Assembly (NCBI GenBank): GCA_017523755.1
Contig: JAFWWA010000042.1
Span: forward strand, 1 to 60,963
DNA: 60,963 nucleotides
Direction: 5' to 3'
Source of the DNA: Christensenellaceae bacterium
GTDB taxonomy: Bacteria; Bacillota; Clostridia; Christensenellales; Christensenellaceae
Part shown: piece after piece, positions 34,472 through 42,023 of the stretch
Numbering within the stretch: the stretch's first letter is position 1
Layout of the letters: the number at the start of each line of letters is the position of its first letter
The notes under the pieces: generated by a model
Databases searched by the model: none
What the model was told of the DNA's origin: nothing
Seen by the model: the letters and a program-made list of their open reading frames with translations, nothing else
Program-made: the position numbers and the translations under genes

Positions 34472-35332
34472 TCAAAACTCCTTTGAAGGATAGAACATGG
34501 CGACTCCTCCAGGGCCTGAATGGCATCCTATCACCGGACCTATCCATCCTGTTCTGTCAAATTCCCTTCCCAGTTTTCTCTTGAGGAGCGACGTCATTTC
34601 AAGAGCATATTCCTCCGAACTGTATGAAAGATAGAGCGGTCCGTCACAGGATAAAGCATGCTCTTCATAATCGTCGATCATCATGCCAAATATCTTCTTC
34701 ATCGAGTGTGCTCTGGAGTGATACCTTATCTGCCCCTTCTCATCAACTTTCATAAGAGGTTTTATATGCATCAGTTCACCTGCAAGCGCTTTCAGACTGC
34801 TGATCCTTCCCCCTCGTCTTACATACGAGAGATCCGATACGGCAAGTATGCTTCTTAGACTCTTTACAAGCTCCATTGAGCGATCATAGGTCTCCTTAAG
34901 GCTTGCCCCCGCTTTCTTTAGGATCCCTGCTTTTTCCGCTATCATCCCTTCCCCAAGAGAGGCGGTAAGACTGTCGAGCAGGACCACTTTTCTGTCACTG
35001 AATCTTTTTTTCAGATCTTCAGCTGCAAGAACAGCATTATGAAAGGTGCTGCTGAGACCTGAAGACAGTCCTATATATAATATGTCGAGACCCTTACTGA
35101 GATACTTCGAGAAAAGCATCCTGAATCTGTCGGGACTCACGGCAGCAGTTTTAGGCATCATTCCGTTTTTCATACGAGAGTAGAACTCTTCGATGGGCAT
35201 AGTACTGTTTGTAAACTCTTCATGGGTATCTTCAAAGCTGAAAGTAAGATCAGCACTGTCCATATCCATGCCGACAAGTTCTTCTTTTGACAGATCGCTG
35301 CCTGAATCTGTTACTATAACATAACTCTGCAT
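34472..35332 (-). CDS. DegV family fatty-acid-binding protein
   Basis: A 286-residue two-domain DegV protein. The N-terminal IVTDSGSDLS and IYIGLSSGLSSTFHNA form the fatty-acid head pocket; LLDSLTASLGEG and YVRRGGRISSL are hallmark motifs. DegV (FakB) proteins present fatty acids to FakA kinase for phospholipid synthesis. No FakA is in the window. AAGGA precedes the ATG, and a promoter overlapped by a palindrome lies upstream. Confidence 0.92.
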   Translation of the reverse strand: MQSYVIVTDSGSDLSKEELVGMDMDSADLTFSFEDTHEEFTNSTMPIEEFYSRMKNGMMPKTAAVSPDRFRMLFSKYLSKGLDILYIGLSSGLSSTFHNAVLAAEDLKKRFSDRKVVLLDSLTASLGEGMIAEKAGILKKAGASLKETYDRSMELVKSLRSILAVSDLSYVRRGGRISSLKALAGELMHIKPLMKVDEKGQIRYHSRAHSMKKIFGMMIDDYEEHALSCDGPLYLSYSSEEYALEMTSLLKRKLGREFDRTGWIGPVIGCHSGPGGVAMFYPSKEF

Positions 35333-35351
35333 ATAATGAATCCTTGTTAAA

Positions 35352-35370
35352 TCTAATCTTTAAGATTAGA
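35352..35370. promoter_or_regulatory. Palindromic operator candidate overlapping the DegV -10 box
   Basis: TCTAATCTT-T-AAGATTAGA has perfect 9-bp arms around one base. Its right arm shares three bases with the -10 hexamer TAATCT (35368-35373) of the DegV promoter, the position expected for a repressor site. Confidence 0.65.
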
Positions 35371-35396
35371 TTAGCATGTTCTTTATATTATGTCAA
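35368..35396 (-). promoter_or_regulatory. Promoter for DegV and the PAP2-like gene
   Basis: TTGACA (35391-35396) and TAATCT (35368-35373) are 17 bp apart on the minus strand. The -10 overlaps the palindrome. Confidence 0.65.
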
Positions 35397-35418
35397 GAAT
35401 GTTGGGCGTTTAATTTTA

Positions 35419-35447
35419 TTGTTCTTTATATCAGTTTATGGTATCAT
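35419..35447 (+). promoter_or_regulatory. Promoter for the DUF1836 gene
   Basis: TTGTTC (35419-35424) and TATCAT (35442-35447) are 17 bp apart, about 40 bp before the start. Confidence 0.55.
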
Positions 35448-35485
35448 CAAGATGATCAAAAGATTGTTTACAGAAAGGACTTATT

Positions 35486-36091
35486 ATGGTCTTCGATAAG
35501 GAACTTATCAGCGCAAAATTAAGACGCTGGGAAGAATATCTCTCAAGGTACGAGCTTCCCTCCTGGAACGATATCCCGGATCTAGGGCTATACATGGAAC
35601 AGGTGATAATCCTCTTAAAGGATTATCTTGACTATCTTCCTCCCGAGATAAAAGAAGAGCAGCTCATAACAGCTGCCGCCATCAATAATTATGTCAGAAA
35701 AAAGGTAATGCCTGAGCCGGTAAAGAAAAAGTATTACCGTATCCATATCGCATATCTGATCATGATATGCACTCTTAAGCAGAGCCTCAGCATATCTACT
35801 CTTAAGACCATGCTCCCGTCGGATGCAGGAGAGGATGAGATCAAAAAGATCTATTCTTCATTTCAGAAACGGCATAGGCTCTCGGCAAACTATTTCATCG
35901 AGCAGATCCGCATGATGGCCGGAGGGATCCTAGATCATGACAGCGGTAGCTCTTACATGACCACCGAAAGTACGGAAGACCTGATCTCATCTGTCTCTGT
36001 GCTCAGCGGACTCTGCCGCCTGCTCTCCGAAAAGCTTCTTCTTCTTGGAGGAAAGACAGTTGAGAACGGTGGAGATATATCTGTCGACTGA
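35486..36091 (+). CDS. DUF1836 family protein (putative regulator)
   Basis: A 201-residue protein matching the DUF1836 family, with LPSWNDIPDLGLYMEQVIILLKDYL and AAINNYVRKKVMP as recognisable parts. The first half looks like a MerR-type helix-turn-helix, so DNA binding is suspected for the family but not established to my knowledge. It is divergent from the DegV gene, and the intergenic space holds a 19-bp palindrome on the DegV promoter. Regulation of DegV by this protein is a reasonable guess. AAAGGA lies 8 bases before the ATG. Confidence 0.8.
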   Translation: MVFDKELISAKLRRWEEYLSRYELPSWNDIPDLGLYMEQVIILLKDYLDYLPPEIKEEQLITAAAINNYVRKKVMPEPVKKKYYRIHIAYLIMICTLKQSLSISTLKTMLPSDAGEDEIKKIYSSFQKRHRLSANYFIEQIRMMAGGILDHDSGSSYMTTESTEDLISSVSVLSGLCRLLSEKLLLLGGKTVENGGDISVD

Positions 36092-36096
36092 TTCAC

Positions 36097-36133
36097 AAAA
36101 AGCAGGTTTTCCGATTTGGAAAGCCTGCTTTTT
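36097..36133. terminator. Bidirectional terminator
   Basis: AAAAAGCAGG(T)TTTCC pairs with GGAAA(G)CCTGCTTTTT between the convergent DUF1836 and MBL-fold genes. Confidence 0.88.
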
Positions 36134-36143
36134 GGTAGTTTAC

Positions 36144-36848
36144 TTATTTATAAAGCTCTCTTCTTACAAGGAGTTCTCTTAAGAGAGCTCCGGTCTTGCC
36201 TCCCCTTGTAAGGACAGGCATGAAATGTCCCGGAAGTATGGCATCATATTCCTTCCCGCTCATTTTGTAAGCAGAAGCAAGATAATCGTCATAATCATAA
36301 AGCGGGTCAACCTTTACCCCGGGTATTGGATCCCCTTCCATATCGAACTGCAAAAAGTCTCCTGAAAAAAGTATAGTCTTGTCTCCCGTTTTCAGCTCAT
36401 AGCACATGAACCCCCTGGAGTGTCCGGGTGTATGAAGCGCTGTGACCGTCATACCATCAAATTCAAATACTTCTTCGTCTGATACGGTTTCCACGCTGCC
36501 CACTTTCGGAAAAGCAATACCGTAGGCGAAACCGATCGCTCTGTCGTTCCCTGAAAGGATGGGCTCTGCATCTTCACTTCCTATGTGTATCCTTGCGCCT
36601 TTTTTTCTGAACTTTTCCGCATTCCCGGCATGATCAAAATGGCAGTGGGTTATGAATATGTCCTTGATCGTCCTTCCGGACAAGCCGAACGATTCGATGT
36701 TTCTTTCGATCATCCTCAGGTCGGCATCGTCAAGCCCTGTATCTATGAGTACCAGTTCATTTGATCTTTCAATATCAATTGCATATACATTCTGATGTGA
36801 ACCGTAAGGTTTGCCTAAAAGCATATATACACTATCCAAAAGCAGCAT
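36144..36848 (-). CDS. MBL-fold metallo-hydrolase
   Basis: A 234-residue metallo-beta-lactamase-fold enzyme. The metal motif is FITHCHFDHAGN (about residues 65-76), followed by TPGHSRG, SGDFLQFD and a final PGHF histidine, like glyoxalase II-type thioesterases. It starts one base after the MTA/SAH nucleosidase stop, so the two are cotranscribed. The substrate is unknown. Confidence 0.88.
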   Translation of the reverse strand: MLLLDSVYMLLGKPYGSHQNVYAIDIERSNELVLIDTGLDDADLRMIERNIESFGLSGRTIKDIFITHCHFDHAGNAEKFRKKGARIHIGSEDAEPILSGNDRAIGFAYGIAFPKVGSVETVSDEEVFEFDGMTVTALHTPGHSRGFMCYELKTGDKTILFSGDFLQFDMEGDPIPGVKVDPLYDYDDYLASAYKMSGKEYDAILPGHFMPVLTRGGKTGALLRELLVRRELYK

Positions 36849-36849
36849 C

Positions 36850-37548
36850 TTATTCTCCTTTCATGCTGTTGAGCATCCTTATCAGCATGGCTGCCGATTT
36901 CTTTCCTGCCATTCCTGAAAACATCTGGAAATCCACCGTGCTTTTCCCGTCGGCAGTATCAGATATGCTCCTTATTATGGAAAAAGGAAGATCGTTTTTT
37001 ATGCACACATGTCCTATGGCAGCCCCTTCCATCTCAGCGCAAAGCGCATCAGGAAACGCTTCCTTTATGATCTTTCTCTGACTATCTTCGGCTACGAACT
37101 GATCTCCGGACACTATAAGTCCCCTTACCACATCCGAATCCGTTTCGGCAAATTCGGAAATAACAGAGGAAAGCTCTCTGTCGGCTGACATGAAGACTCC
37201 TCCGAAATCAGGCAGATATCCTCTTTCAAGCCCTAATCCTCCAAGATAAAAATCCCATTCCGCACATGTGTCTGCTATAACGACATCTCCTATCTTCAGT
37301 TTTTCAGATATCGCTCCGGCACATCCTGTATTTATGATCATATCAGGAGAAAAAACATCTATCATAGCCTGAGCCCCGGCAGCTGCGCTGACTTTTCCTA
37401 TACCGCATCTCAAAAGGACAACACCGTTCTTCCCTATCATGCCTTTATGAAAAGTTTGGCCCGATCTTATTATCTCCTCTCTGCCTGTCATGTTTTCGAC
37501 CAGTGATTCTATCTCACTGTCCATTGCCGCAATGATCCCGTATAACAT
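36850..37548 (-). CDS. mtnN: 5'-methylthioadenosine/S-adenosylhomocysteine nucleosidase
   Basis: A 232-residue nucleosidase of the PNP/UDP fold. The N-terminal GIIAAMDSEIESL contains the catalytic base Glu, TGCAGAI lies in the nucleoside pocket, AEMEGAAIGHV is the purine-site segment, and RSISDTAD holds the proton-donor Asp. It cleaves adenine from MTA and SAH, recycling methyl donors and feeding autoinducer-2 chemistry where LuxS exists. GAAGGG lies 9 bases before the ATG. Confidence 0.93.
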   Translation of the reverse strand: MLYGIIAAMDSEIESLVENMTGREEIIRSGQTFHKGMIGKNGVVLLRCGIGKVSAAAGAQAMIDVFSPDMIINTGCAGAISEKLKIGDVVIADTCAEWDFYLGGLGLERGYLPDFGGVFMSADRELSSVISEFAETDSDVVRGLIVSGDQFVAEDSQRKIIKEAFPDALCAEMEGAAIGHVCIKNDLPFSIIRSISDTADGKSTVDFQMFSGMAGKKSAAMLIRMLNSMKGE

Positions 37549-37627
37549 TTCAGTAGACCCTTCGATTATATTATTACTGTAGGAATATTATACCATATGT
37601 CACCTAAGATGAAGGTCTCTCTTACCA

Positions 37628-37656
37628 TTGAACTGTTTATCGGTCAGATGTATAAT
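37628..37656 (+). promoter_or_regulatory. Promoter for the phosphoribosyltransferase gene
   Basis: TTGAAC (37628-37633) and TATAAT (37651-37656) are 17 bp apart. CCGGAGG then lies before the ATG at 37689. Confidence 0.75.
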
Positions 37657-37688
37657 TTTGATGAAAAAAGATATCCGGAGGCTTAATA

Positions 37689-38288
37689 ATGGCTGATTCT
37701 GCTATCAAAACCGAACTTATTACCAAAGAAGGAATGAGATTCCTGTCTGTCAAAATGGGCGGGAAGGAGTATTTTCTCCCTATAAAGTTCCTCGGAGGCA
37801 AGAACGTATGTTTCCTTGACATTTCTGGTCAGGTGAGTCTGATCGAGACCGCTGCTGATGAGATGGTGAAACTGCTTCTTGAAAAAGGCGTTGACTTCGA
37901 TACGATCTTAAATCCTGTGTCTAAGAGCAATGCGCTTGCACACGCTATAGCCGTACGCTGGACAAAAGCTACAGGCAAGGAGATCTCAAGGACTATCGTT
38001 GCGAGAAAGAGCTCTACTCCCCAGAAGGTCGAAGCAAGCTATAAATCCGTGACGACCCCGAAGGAACAGATACTGTCACTCACCGATGATGACGTGGAAT
38101 TCGCAAAAGGAAAGAACATACTTGTCCTGGATGACGTATACGGCGGAGGCGGCACGACAAAAGCTCTCATGGAGCTTGCAAGAAAAGCTGGGACGAATGT
38201 CGCCGCACATGCTGTTGTTGCGGTAGAAGAAGGATCTGCTCTTCCTGAAGGGCTTTTCTATCTGTTCTCACTGCCGGTAGTGGACTGA
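37689..38288 (+). CDS. Phosphoribosyltransferase family protein
   Basis: A 199-residue type I PRTase-fold protein. The PRPP-binding loop is NILVLDDVYGGGGTT (about residues 139-153), and ARKSSTPQKV may form part of the flexible loop region. It is like adenine/orotate-type enzymes but has no clear base-specific signature, so a salvage enzyme or a PRTase-fold regulator are both possible. It is a single gene with its own promoter and terminator, divergent from mtnN. An adenine-salvage link with the adenine released by mtnN is attractive but unproven. Confidence 0.8.
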   Translation: MADSAIKTELITKEGMRFLSVKMGGKEYFLPIKFLGGKNVCFLDISGQVSLIETAADEMVKLLLEKGVDFDTILNPVSKSNALAHAIAVRWTKATGKEISRTIVARKSSTPQKVEASYKSVTTPKEQILSLTDDDVEFAKGKNILVLDDVYGGGGTTKALMELARKAGTNVAAHAVVAVEEGSALPEGLFYLFSLPVVD

Positions 38289-38316
38289 CCGTCTTTACCA
38301 GTTTCGATCTGAACAT

Positions 38317-38357
38317 AAAGCAAGAGGGACCTCATAAGGGTCCCTCTTGCTTTTCCT
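38317..38357. terminator. Strong terminator after the phosphoribosyltransferase gene
   Basis: A 15-bp perfect stem, AAAGCAAGAGGGACC/GGTCCCTCTTGCTTT, with a 7-base loop and T-rich flank. It can also serve the convergent DUF3842 gene. Confidence 0.92.
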
Positions 38358-38369
38358 TTACTGCCCTGA

Positions 38370-38789
38370 TCAGTGTTTTTCACCAAGCAGTTCTGTGATG
38401 ATATCGACCGCTGCATCAGCCATCTCGTTCATACTGAGTTTTTTTACTCCTGCCACATGATTATTGCAGTGTCCTACAGGTATCAGTATCTTTTCCGCGC
38501 CGCTCCTGCCTATGGCCGTCACCATTTTCGGGGTGACTTCCCCGAGAAGCGAATCCGCCGCAACGATGCCTATCGGCCCGATGATAAAGTCCGCGTCTCT
38601 TGATGCGACTATCACAGGATTTTCGCCGGTGGCTCCGTAATCAGCGCCTGCCCTGAGCATCTGCGATGTAGCAGTACTGTTGGTCCCTATTGCATATATC
38701 TCAGCATCAAAGCCTTTTTTTTTGACCGCTTCCACCAGAAGCTGTCCGAGCCTTCCTCCCTGCCCGTCTATTATAACTATCTTAAGCAT
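38370..38789 (-). CDS. DUF3842 family protein
   Basis: A 139-residue Rossmann-like protein starting MLKIVIIDGQGGRLG, with YAIGTNSTATSQMLRAGAD and GPIGIVAADSLLGEVTP, matching the conserved DUF3842 family of Clostridia. Its function is unknown. IPVGHCNNHVAG could bind metal. The ATG at 38789 is used; a TTG at 38801 sits too close to the AAGGA site. Confidence 0.8.
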   Translation of the reverse strand: MLKIVIIDGQGGRLGQLLVEAVKKKGFDAEIYAIGTNSTATSQMLRAGADYGATGENPVIVASRDADFIIGPIGIVAADSLLGEVTPKMVTAIGRSGAEKILIPVGHCNNHVAGVKKLSMNEMADAAVDIITELLGEKH

Positions 38790-38851
38790 TTTTCTTTTCA
38801 AATCCTTCCGCCCCTGACCTATCCGGCCGTCAGCAACTGTTTTTCCACATC

Positions 38852-40309
38852 TTATGGGGCTGCTTTGAAATCCTTCTGTCTTAAGGTGAATTTCCTCTCA
38901 AAACCTATCGGCATATAGGACATCTTTGCTTTTCTGAGGTTCTCCTCCCCCACGTCATCTTCCCTGTTTACTATTTCAGCTTCCGGGAATTCATGGACAA
39001 GGAACTCCCTGTTTATGATCTGGTAAAGACCGTTAATGTCTTTTTCAGCTTTTTCTACATCTATTATAGCCATTTTTTCTGAAGGATTGTATGCCCCTAT
39101 GGAAAAAGCCCTCAGCTCTCCGTCGATCCTTATGCCTCCGAATTTGAATTTAGCGAAAAGGACCGGATGACTGAACAGATCCCTGATGCCCTTAAGCTCG
39201 GCTTCCAACACTTCCTCGTTTCCGCCGCCGCTTCCATGCTCATTTTTCCATGCTTCAAGGAAGGTAAGCACTTCTTCCCTGTCATCAGCATTTATGCTGC
39301 AGTATTCCCATCTGCCTTCATATGCTTTCTCGAACTGATGGATCAGATTCCTCTTTTTGGAAAGCTTCTTACCGGCAAGCGTCCTCATCGATTCCCCGCT
39401 GTAGAGATAGTCCTTAAGATCGACATCTTCCGTCACGGTATAATTATCAAGAGCCCCCGCTTCCATCAGGGCAGCAACTCCCTCCTCATCAGCTGAAAAA
39501 AGAAGATGAGGCTTATTAAGGACATTATTGAAATATTTTTCCTGCACCTTAAAATAGTGGACAAGATCTTCCTCCCTGCAGTAGGGGATGGAGCCTATGG
39601 TCTTTCTTTCCTTTTCTCCCTTGTCATTTATCTCATCCTGTAAAAAGATCACCAGACATGCGCGTCCGTCTATACAGTAATCAGGCTCATAGAGATGTCT
39701 GTAAAGATAAAGACTGAGAGGCATGGAGTCACAGCTTCTGTTCGGCCTCAGGCCGAAGAATCCTATAAACTCGTCCATCTTCTCAGGTACTATGTCCTTA
39801 AAAATAAATCTTTCGCATTCTTTCTCATACGTATCTGCAGTTTCTCTAATCATAGCGTCATCCTTACCCAATGTCAGTTCCTCGATCCCTGCTTTCAAGC
39901 AGATATCCCAGAAATGCTCTTTATCCAGCGTTTCAAATCCGATCTTCCTGTAGAAATCCTCAACTCCCGTCTTTTCAGGCTGGAGTATAACTGGACATCT
40001 GTATTCATCCTGGATATGTCTTAACAGATCAGTAGCCGCTCCCCTGCCCCTGTCTTTCATGTCAGTTGCCAGAGCGAACACGTAAACAGCTCTCCTGCCG
40101 TCCATATCGACACAAAAAAGAGAAGCCATGGAAACTATCCTGTCCTTCTCTTTGATCAATATGATACGTTTATCGTCAAACCATCTGTCAAAATATCCGT
40201 TTATATAATCGGTGTCATCACCGAAGGCTTCCTTCCAAAGACAGGTTATAAGAGGCAGATCCGCCTCCGATGCATATACGTACCGCCTGTCACACAAGCC
40301 TGCATCCAT
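38852..40309 (-). CDS. GNAT acetyltransferase fused to a DUF2156 domain
   Basis: A 485-residue two-part protein. Residues 1-~150 form a GNAT domain (VYVFALATDMKDRGRGAATDLLRHI is the acetyl-CoA loop). Residues ~215-485 match DUF2156, the acyltransferase fold related to the C-terminal domain of lysyl-phosphatidylglycerol synthases and FemX-like enzymes: KKLSKKRNLIHQFEKAY, HPVLFAKFKFGGIRIDGELRAFSIG, GLYQIINREFL, VNREDDVGEENLRKAKMSY. Both halves are GNAT-like folds. The target is unknown. A consensus promoter lies at 40394-40422. Confidence 0.8.
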   Translation of the reverse strand: MDAGLCDRRYVYASEADLPLITCLWKEAFGDDTDYINGYFDRWFDDKRIILIKEKDRIVSMASLFCVDMDGRRAVYVFALATDMKDRGRGAATDLLRHIQDEYRCPVILQPEKTGVEDFYRKIGFETLDKEHFWDICLKAGIEELTLGKDDAMIRETADTYEKECERFIFKDIVPEKMDEFIGFFGLRPNRSCDSMPLSLYLYRHLYEPDYCIDGRACLVIFLQDEINDKGEKERKTIGSIPYCREEDLVHYFKVQEKYFNNVLNKPHLLFSADEEGVAALMEAGALDNYTVTEDVDLKDYLYSGESMRTLAGKKLSKKRNLIHQFEKAYEGRWEYCSINADDREEVLTFLEAWKNEHGSGGGNEEVLEAELKGIRDLFSHPVLFAKFKFGGIRIDGELRAFSIGAYNPSEKMAIIDVEKAEKDINGLYQIINREFLVHEFPEAEIVNREDDVGEENLRKAKMSYMPIGFERKFTLRQKDFKAAP

Positions 40310-40393
40310 AAAATGATTATGTCCCTTCCCGGCATGGACTGTTTACATGCCTGATGTCGTTTCAAGTACTGCTGAACTTACCAAACAAATCAT

Positions 40394-40422
40394 AAGATAG
40401 CAGAAGGCAGTCTGTTTGTCAA
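40394..40422 (-). promoter_or_regulatory. Promoter for the GNAT-DUF2156 gene
   Basis: TTGACA (40417-40422) and TATCTT (40394-40399) are 17 bp apart on the minus strand. Confidence 0.65.
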
Positions 40423-40453
40423 ATGCATTACCCCGCCATAAGCCCGCCTGCGA

Positions 40454-40483
40454 TTGACTGGAAGGCGGTTACGGATATATCAT
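40454..40483 (+). promoter_or_regulatory. Promoter for the GH4 gene
   Basis: TTGACT (40454-40459) and TATCAT (40478-40483) are 18 bp apart, about 38 bp before the ATG at 40522. Confidence 0.6.
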
Positions 40484-40521
40484 GGAATTACCATAAACTA
40501 ATGATCTATGGAGATGAAAAC

Positions 40522-41940
40522 ATGAGCAGGATCGCCATTATCGGGGCAGGCAGCCTCGTTTTTACGAAACAGTTTCTGAATGATATGTTCTGTGTGCCCG
40601 CGCTCGCAGGCAGCACATACGTCCTTATGGGACCGACCATGTGGAAACTTGAGAAGATGAGGGATTATGCAACGGGCATAATCAATAAAAACGGTATTGA
40701 CGCAGAGATCGTGTGCACGACCGATCGGAGGGAAGCGCTTAAAGATGCAGATTTCGTTATCCTGACTTTCCTGATAGGGGGCAACGAGGCGTATACGTAT
40801 GATATCGAGATCCCTGAGAAGTACGGAGTGAGCCAGTGCATAGGGGACTCTTTAGGCCCCGGCGGTATATTCAGAGTGCTACGGACCGCGCCTGTCATGA
40901 TAGACATATGGAAAGACATGGAGGAATTATGCCCTGAGGCCTATGTACTCAACTATGTCAATCCCATGGGAGCAATATGCTCCGTACTCACCAAAGCAAC
41001 GAAGATGCGCTTCGTAGGGCTGTGCCACGGAGTACAGACAACGCTCGACCTGATCTCAGGATATACTGGAGTACCGAAGGATGAGATAGAATATGAAAAT
41101 GCCGGGATAAACCATATGGACTGGTTCCTGAAGCTCGAGCATAACGGAAAGGACCTGTACCCGATACTCAGGGCCAATATGGAGAAGCCCGAATACTATA
41201 AAAACGAGAAAGTCAGGGGCGAGGTCATGAGACAGTGCGGATATTTCATGACTGAATCGACCGGTCATCTTTCCGAGTACCTGCCCTGGTTCAGGAGCAG
41301 CAAAAGAGCGCTCGACAGATACTGCGACGAGCCTATGTTCGGAGGCGAACATGCCGCATATCTGAAATTTGCGAGAAAAGTACAAGAGAAGTTCAGGGAT
41401 ACAGACGTCCTTTCCATAGAGTCCGGCGAACTTGAGCCCCGCTCAAAAGAATACTGTTCATATATCATCGAAGCTATCCTTACGGGAAAGCCATTCAGAT
41501 TCAGCGGAAATGTTTCAAATGAAAACGGATATATAGAGAACCTTCCAAGAGACGCGACAGTGGAAGTTCCGGTATATGCTGACAAAGATGGATTCCATCC
41601 CTGCCATATGGGCAGTCTTCCCAGCCATCTAGCTGCAATGAATCAGTCCAACCTTACAGTTCAGAAGCTTGCCGCGGAATCCGCCATAAATGGTGATCCG
41701 GAGCTTGCCGTATGGGCTGTTGCAATGGATCCGCTGACATCTGCGGTCCTAACTTTAAAGGAAGCAAGAGACATGTCGATTGAACTGTTCGAGCATGAGA
41801 TGAAATGGCTGCCTCAGTTCAGCGGAAAAAAGCCTGGGTCTGTTCCCGATATCGACATCCCTGAAGGGACTGTCGGGGTACCTGTCCCTGAAGATCCCGC
41901 CCTTGCCATCAACAAGAGATTCGCCAAGCTGGGCGAGTGA
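40522..41940 (+). CDS. GH4-family NAD/metal-dependent glycosidase (alpha-galactosidase-like)
   Basis: A 472-residue member of glycoside hydrolase family 4. The N-terminal IAIIGAGSLVFTKQFLNDM binds NAD. NYVNPMGAICSVLTK, VGLCHGVQ (metal-binding Cys and His) and AGINHMDWFLKL (second His) match alpha-galactosidase MelA-type members rather than 6-phospho-glycosidases. GH4 enzymes use transient oxidation at C3 and need Mn2+. The class also includes alpha-glucuronidases and alpha-galacturonidases. The ATG at 40522 follows GGAG by 8 bases; an earlier ATG at 40423 lies upstream of the promoter. Confidence 0.88.
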   Translation: MSRIAIIGAGSLVFTKQFLNDMFCVPALAGSTYVLMGPTMWKLEKMRDYATGIINKNGIDAEIVCTTDRREALKDADFVILTFLIGGNEAYTYDIEIPEKYGVSQCIGDSLGPGGIFRVLRTAPVMIDIWKDMEELCPEAYVLNYVNPMGAICSVLTKATKMRFVGLCHGVQTTLDLISGYTGVPKDEIEYENAGINHMDWFLKLEHNGKDLYPILRANMEKPEYYKNEKVRGEVMRQCGYFMTESTGHLSEYLPWFRSSKRALDRYCDEPMFGGEHAAYLKFARKVQEKFRDTDVLSIESGELEPRSKEYCSYIIEAILTGKPFRFSGNVSNENGYIENLPRDATVEVPVYADKDGFHPCHMGSLPSHLAAMNQSNLTVQKLAAESAINGDPELAVWAVAMDPLTSAVLTLKEARDMSIELFEHEMKWLPQFSGKKPGSVPDIDIPEGTVGVPVPEDPALAINKRFAKLGE

Positions 41941-41964
41941 ATTTTCACATATCAGATCATATAA

Positions 41965-42013
41965 AAACGCCCCTGTTCCGTATACAATGGTTGTTCCACG
42001 GGCAGTGGTGTTT
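41965..42013. terminator. Probable terminator between GH4 and ABC genes
   Basis: AAACGCCCCTG pairs with CAGTGGTGTTT (one mismatch, one wobble), with an inner CCGT/ACGG pairing. It lies between convergent genes. Confidence 0.5.
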
Positions 42014-42023
42014 CTATTGTCTA

